DNA of 64,000 nt from Sinorhizobium alkalisoli (lineage in GTDB: Bacteria; Pseudomonadota; Alphaproteobacteria; Rhizobiales; Rhizobiaceae), in contig NZ_CP034909.1 in the NCBI RefSeq assembly GCF_008932245.1, forward strand, positions 2,617,001 through 2,681,000. Direction: 5' to 3'. Of the stretch, positions 63,527 through 64,000 are shown piece after piece. Under the pieces are notes generated by a model. It was not told where the DNA came from. It ran no database searches and was given only the letters and a program-made list of their open reading frames with translations. The position numbers and the translations under genes are program-made. Numbering within the stretch: position 1 is the first letter of the stretch; every line of letters starts with the position of its first letter.

Positions 63527-64000
63527 TCAAACATCGTGAACCGGCGGAGCGGGATAGCGTTCCCGTCCGAAAAGCACGGCAACGGCGTCAGCCATGATCC
63601 TGTCGAAACCGGGCAAAAAGGTGTCATAAAGCCCGATACGGCACTCGATCACCGCCGCCTCGCGCCCTGAACTTTCGGGCTCCGCAGACACGATGCGAGG
63701 TGCCACCTCCGAAGCCCTTCTCGCAACCCCCTTCGGCAGTCCTGCGTCAATAAGCCTCTGCTGGAGCGCGGCTCCATCCACGCCGGCGCTCACCGTCAGG
63801 GCGGGTCCCAGGCTCGCAATGCTGAAGCGCCCATCCCAAAGGCCCCTGCCCCCGGGTCCGATGCCGAGGACCGGAAGGTTGCGCGGTTCTCGGTAGAGAT
63901 AGAGGCCGCTGCGACGCCGGTCGAAGACCACCCGCCCGGCGGTCATGCGACCTGGACGGTCCGATCGCAGAAAATCCGAAAGCCTCTTGATCGTCGCGCG
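63527..64000 (-). CDS. tilS: tRNA(Ile)-lysidine synthetase TilS, C-terminal part
   Basis: The minus frame is open from the right edge through 63947 (RATIKRLSDFLRSD) to the stop at 63527, giving at least 157 residues. The visible part has GRVVFDRRRSGLYLYREPRN and a TilS-type C-terminal domain ending PAPPVHDV. The gene's position directly upstream of ftsH is typical of TilS; the PP-loop catalytic domain is outside the window. An internal ATG at 63946 is not the true start. Confidence 0.75.
   Translation of the reverse strand, partial: RATIKRLSDFLRSDRPGRMTAGRVVFDRRRSGLYLYREPRNLPVLGIGPGGRGLWDGRFSIASLGPALTVSAGVDGAALQQRLIDAGLPKGVARRASEVAPRIVSAEPESSGREAAVIECRIGLYDTFLPGFDRIMADAVAVLFGRERYPAPPVHDV

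Noticed and set aside
1..64000. Mobile element or genomic island
   Set aside because: XerD is the housekeeping recombinase; the tRNA-Met has no integrase or direct repeat of its 3' end nearby; no transposase or phage genes are seen.
1..64000. CRISPR array or toxin-antitoxin system
   Set aside because: No regular direct repeats with spacers and no paired small toxin-antitoxin genes that I could support.

Overview
The window is an ordinary chromosomal segment of a Rhizobiales alphaproteobacterium, most likely Sinorhizobium/Ensifer. The basis is high-GC coding sequence, an aerobic cobaltochelatase pair cobS-cobT, a hutX-hutW-hutV-hutH2 cluster of the kind described in Sinorhizobium meliloti, an rpoH1-type sigma-32, a CtrA/ChpT/SciP cell-cycle cluster and Omp25-like outer-membrane proteins. 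There is no phage, transposase, integron or CRISPR array. About 56 protein genes and one tRNA are supported, two of them cut by the window edges.

Layout. 1-9.6 kb: phytase-like protein (cut at the left edge), cobT, cobS, a J-domain protein, bolA, the operon aroK-aroB-CNNM/CorC transporter, a 49-aa membrane peptide and xerD. 9.6-18.9 kb: accA, an L,D-transpeptidase lipoprotein, tusA-like, a His-rich CobW GTPase, a D,D-carboxypeptidase, an M20 amidohydrolase, an Lrp regulator, and a frameshifted alcohol dehydrogenase divergent from an AraC regulator. 18.9-34.1 kb: an amino-acid catabolic island. An Lrp regulator is divergent from a 1014-aa kinase/M23/aminotransferase fusion; a second, convergent 973-aa fusion lies behind a HutC-type repressor; then comes the plus-strand operon hutF-hutX-hutW-hutV-hutH2-yjiH-hutD. 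34-37 kb: small hypothetical genes and tRNA-Met(CAT).

37.5-49.5 kb: mnmA, a LuxR regulator, then a cell-cycle block: sciP, fliJ, ctrA, an orphan receiver, chpT and eipA (DUF1134). These are followed by a coiled-coil membrane protein, a SPOUT methyltransferase, rluD and rpoH1. 49.5-64 kb: a large acidic membrane protein, purA, an EamA transporter, serC-serA (with a structured leader like the serC RNA motif), two Omp25-like genes, glmM, ftsH and tilS (cut at the right edge).

Points that stand out: (i) both outer-membrane protein genes carry a perfect CtrA box (TTAA-N7-TTAAC) 81-86 bp upstream, and one-mismatch boxes lie upstream of sciP, ctrA and chpT/eipA; (ii) five GANTC (CcrM) sites fall within 129 bp upstream of ctrA; (iii) HutH2 lacks the Ala-Ser-Gly triad that forms the MIO cofactor; (iv) two convergent three-domain fusions look like kinase plus phospho-lyase enzymes, and the M23 domain of one has lost its zinc ligands; (v) a family of intergenic palindromes recurs at least six times, once inside the hut operon.
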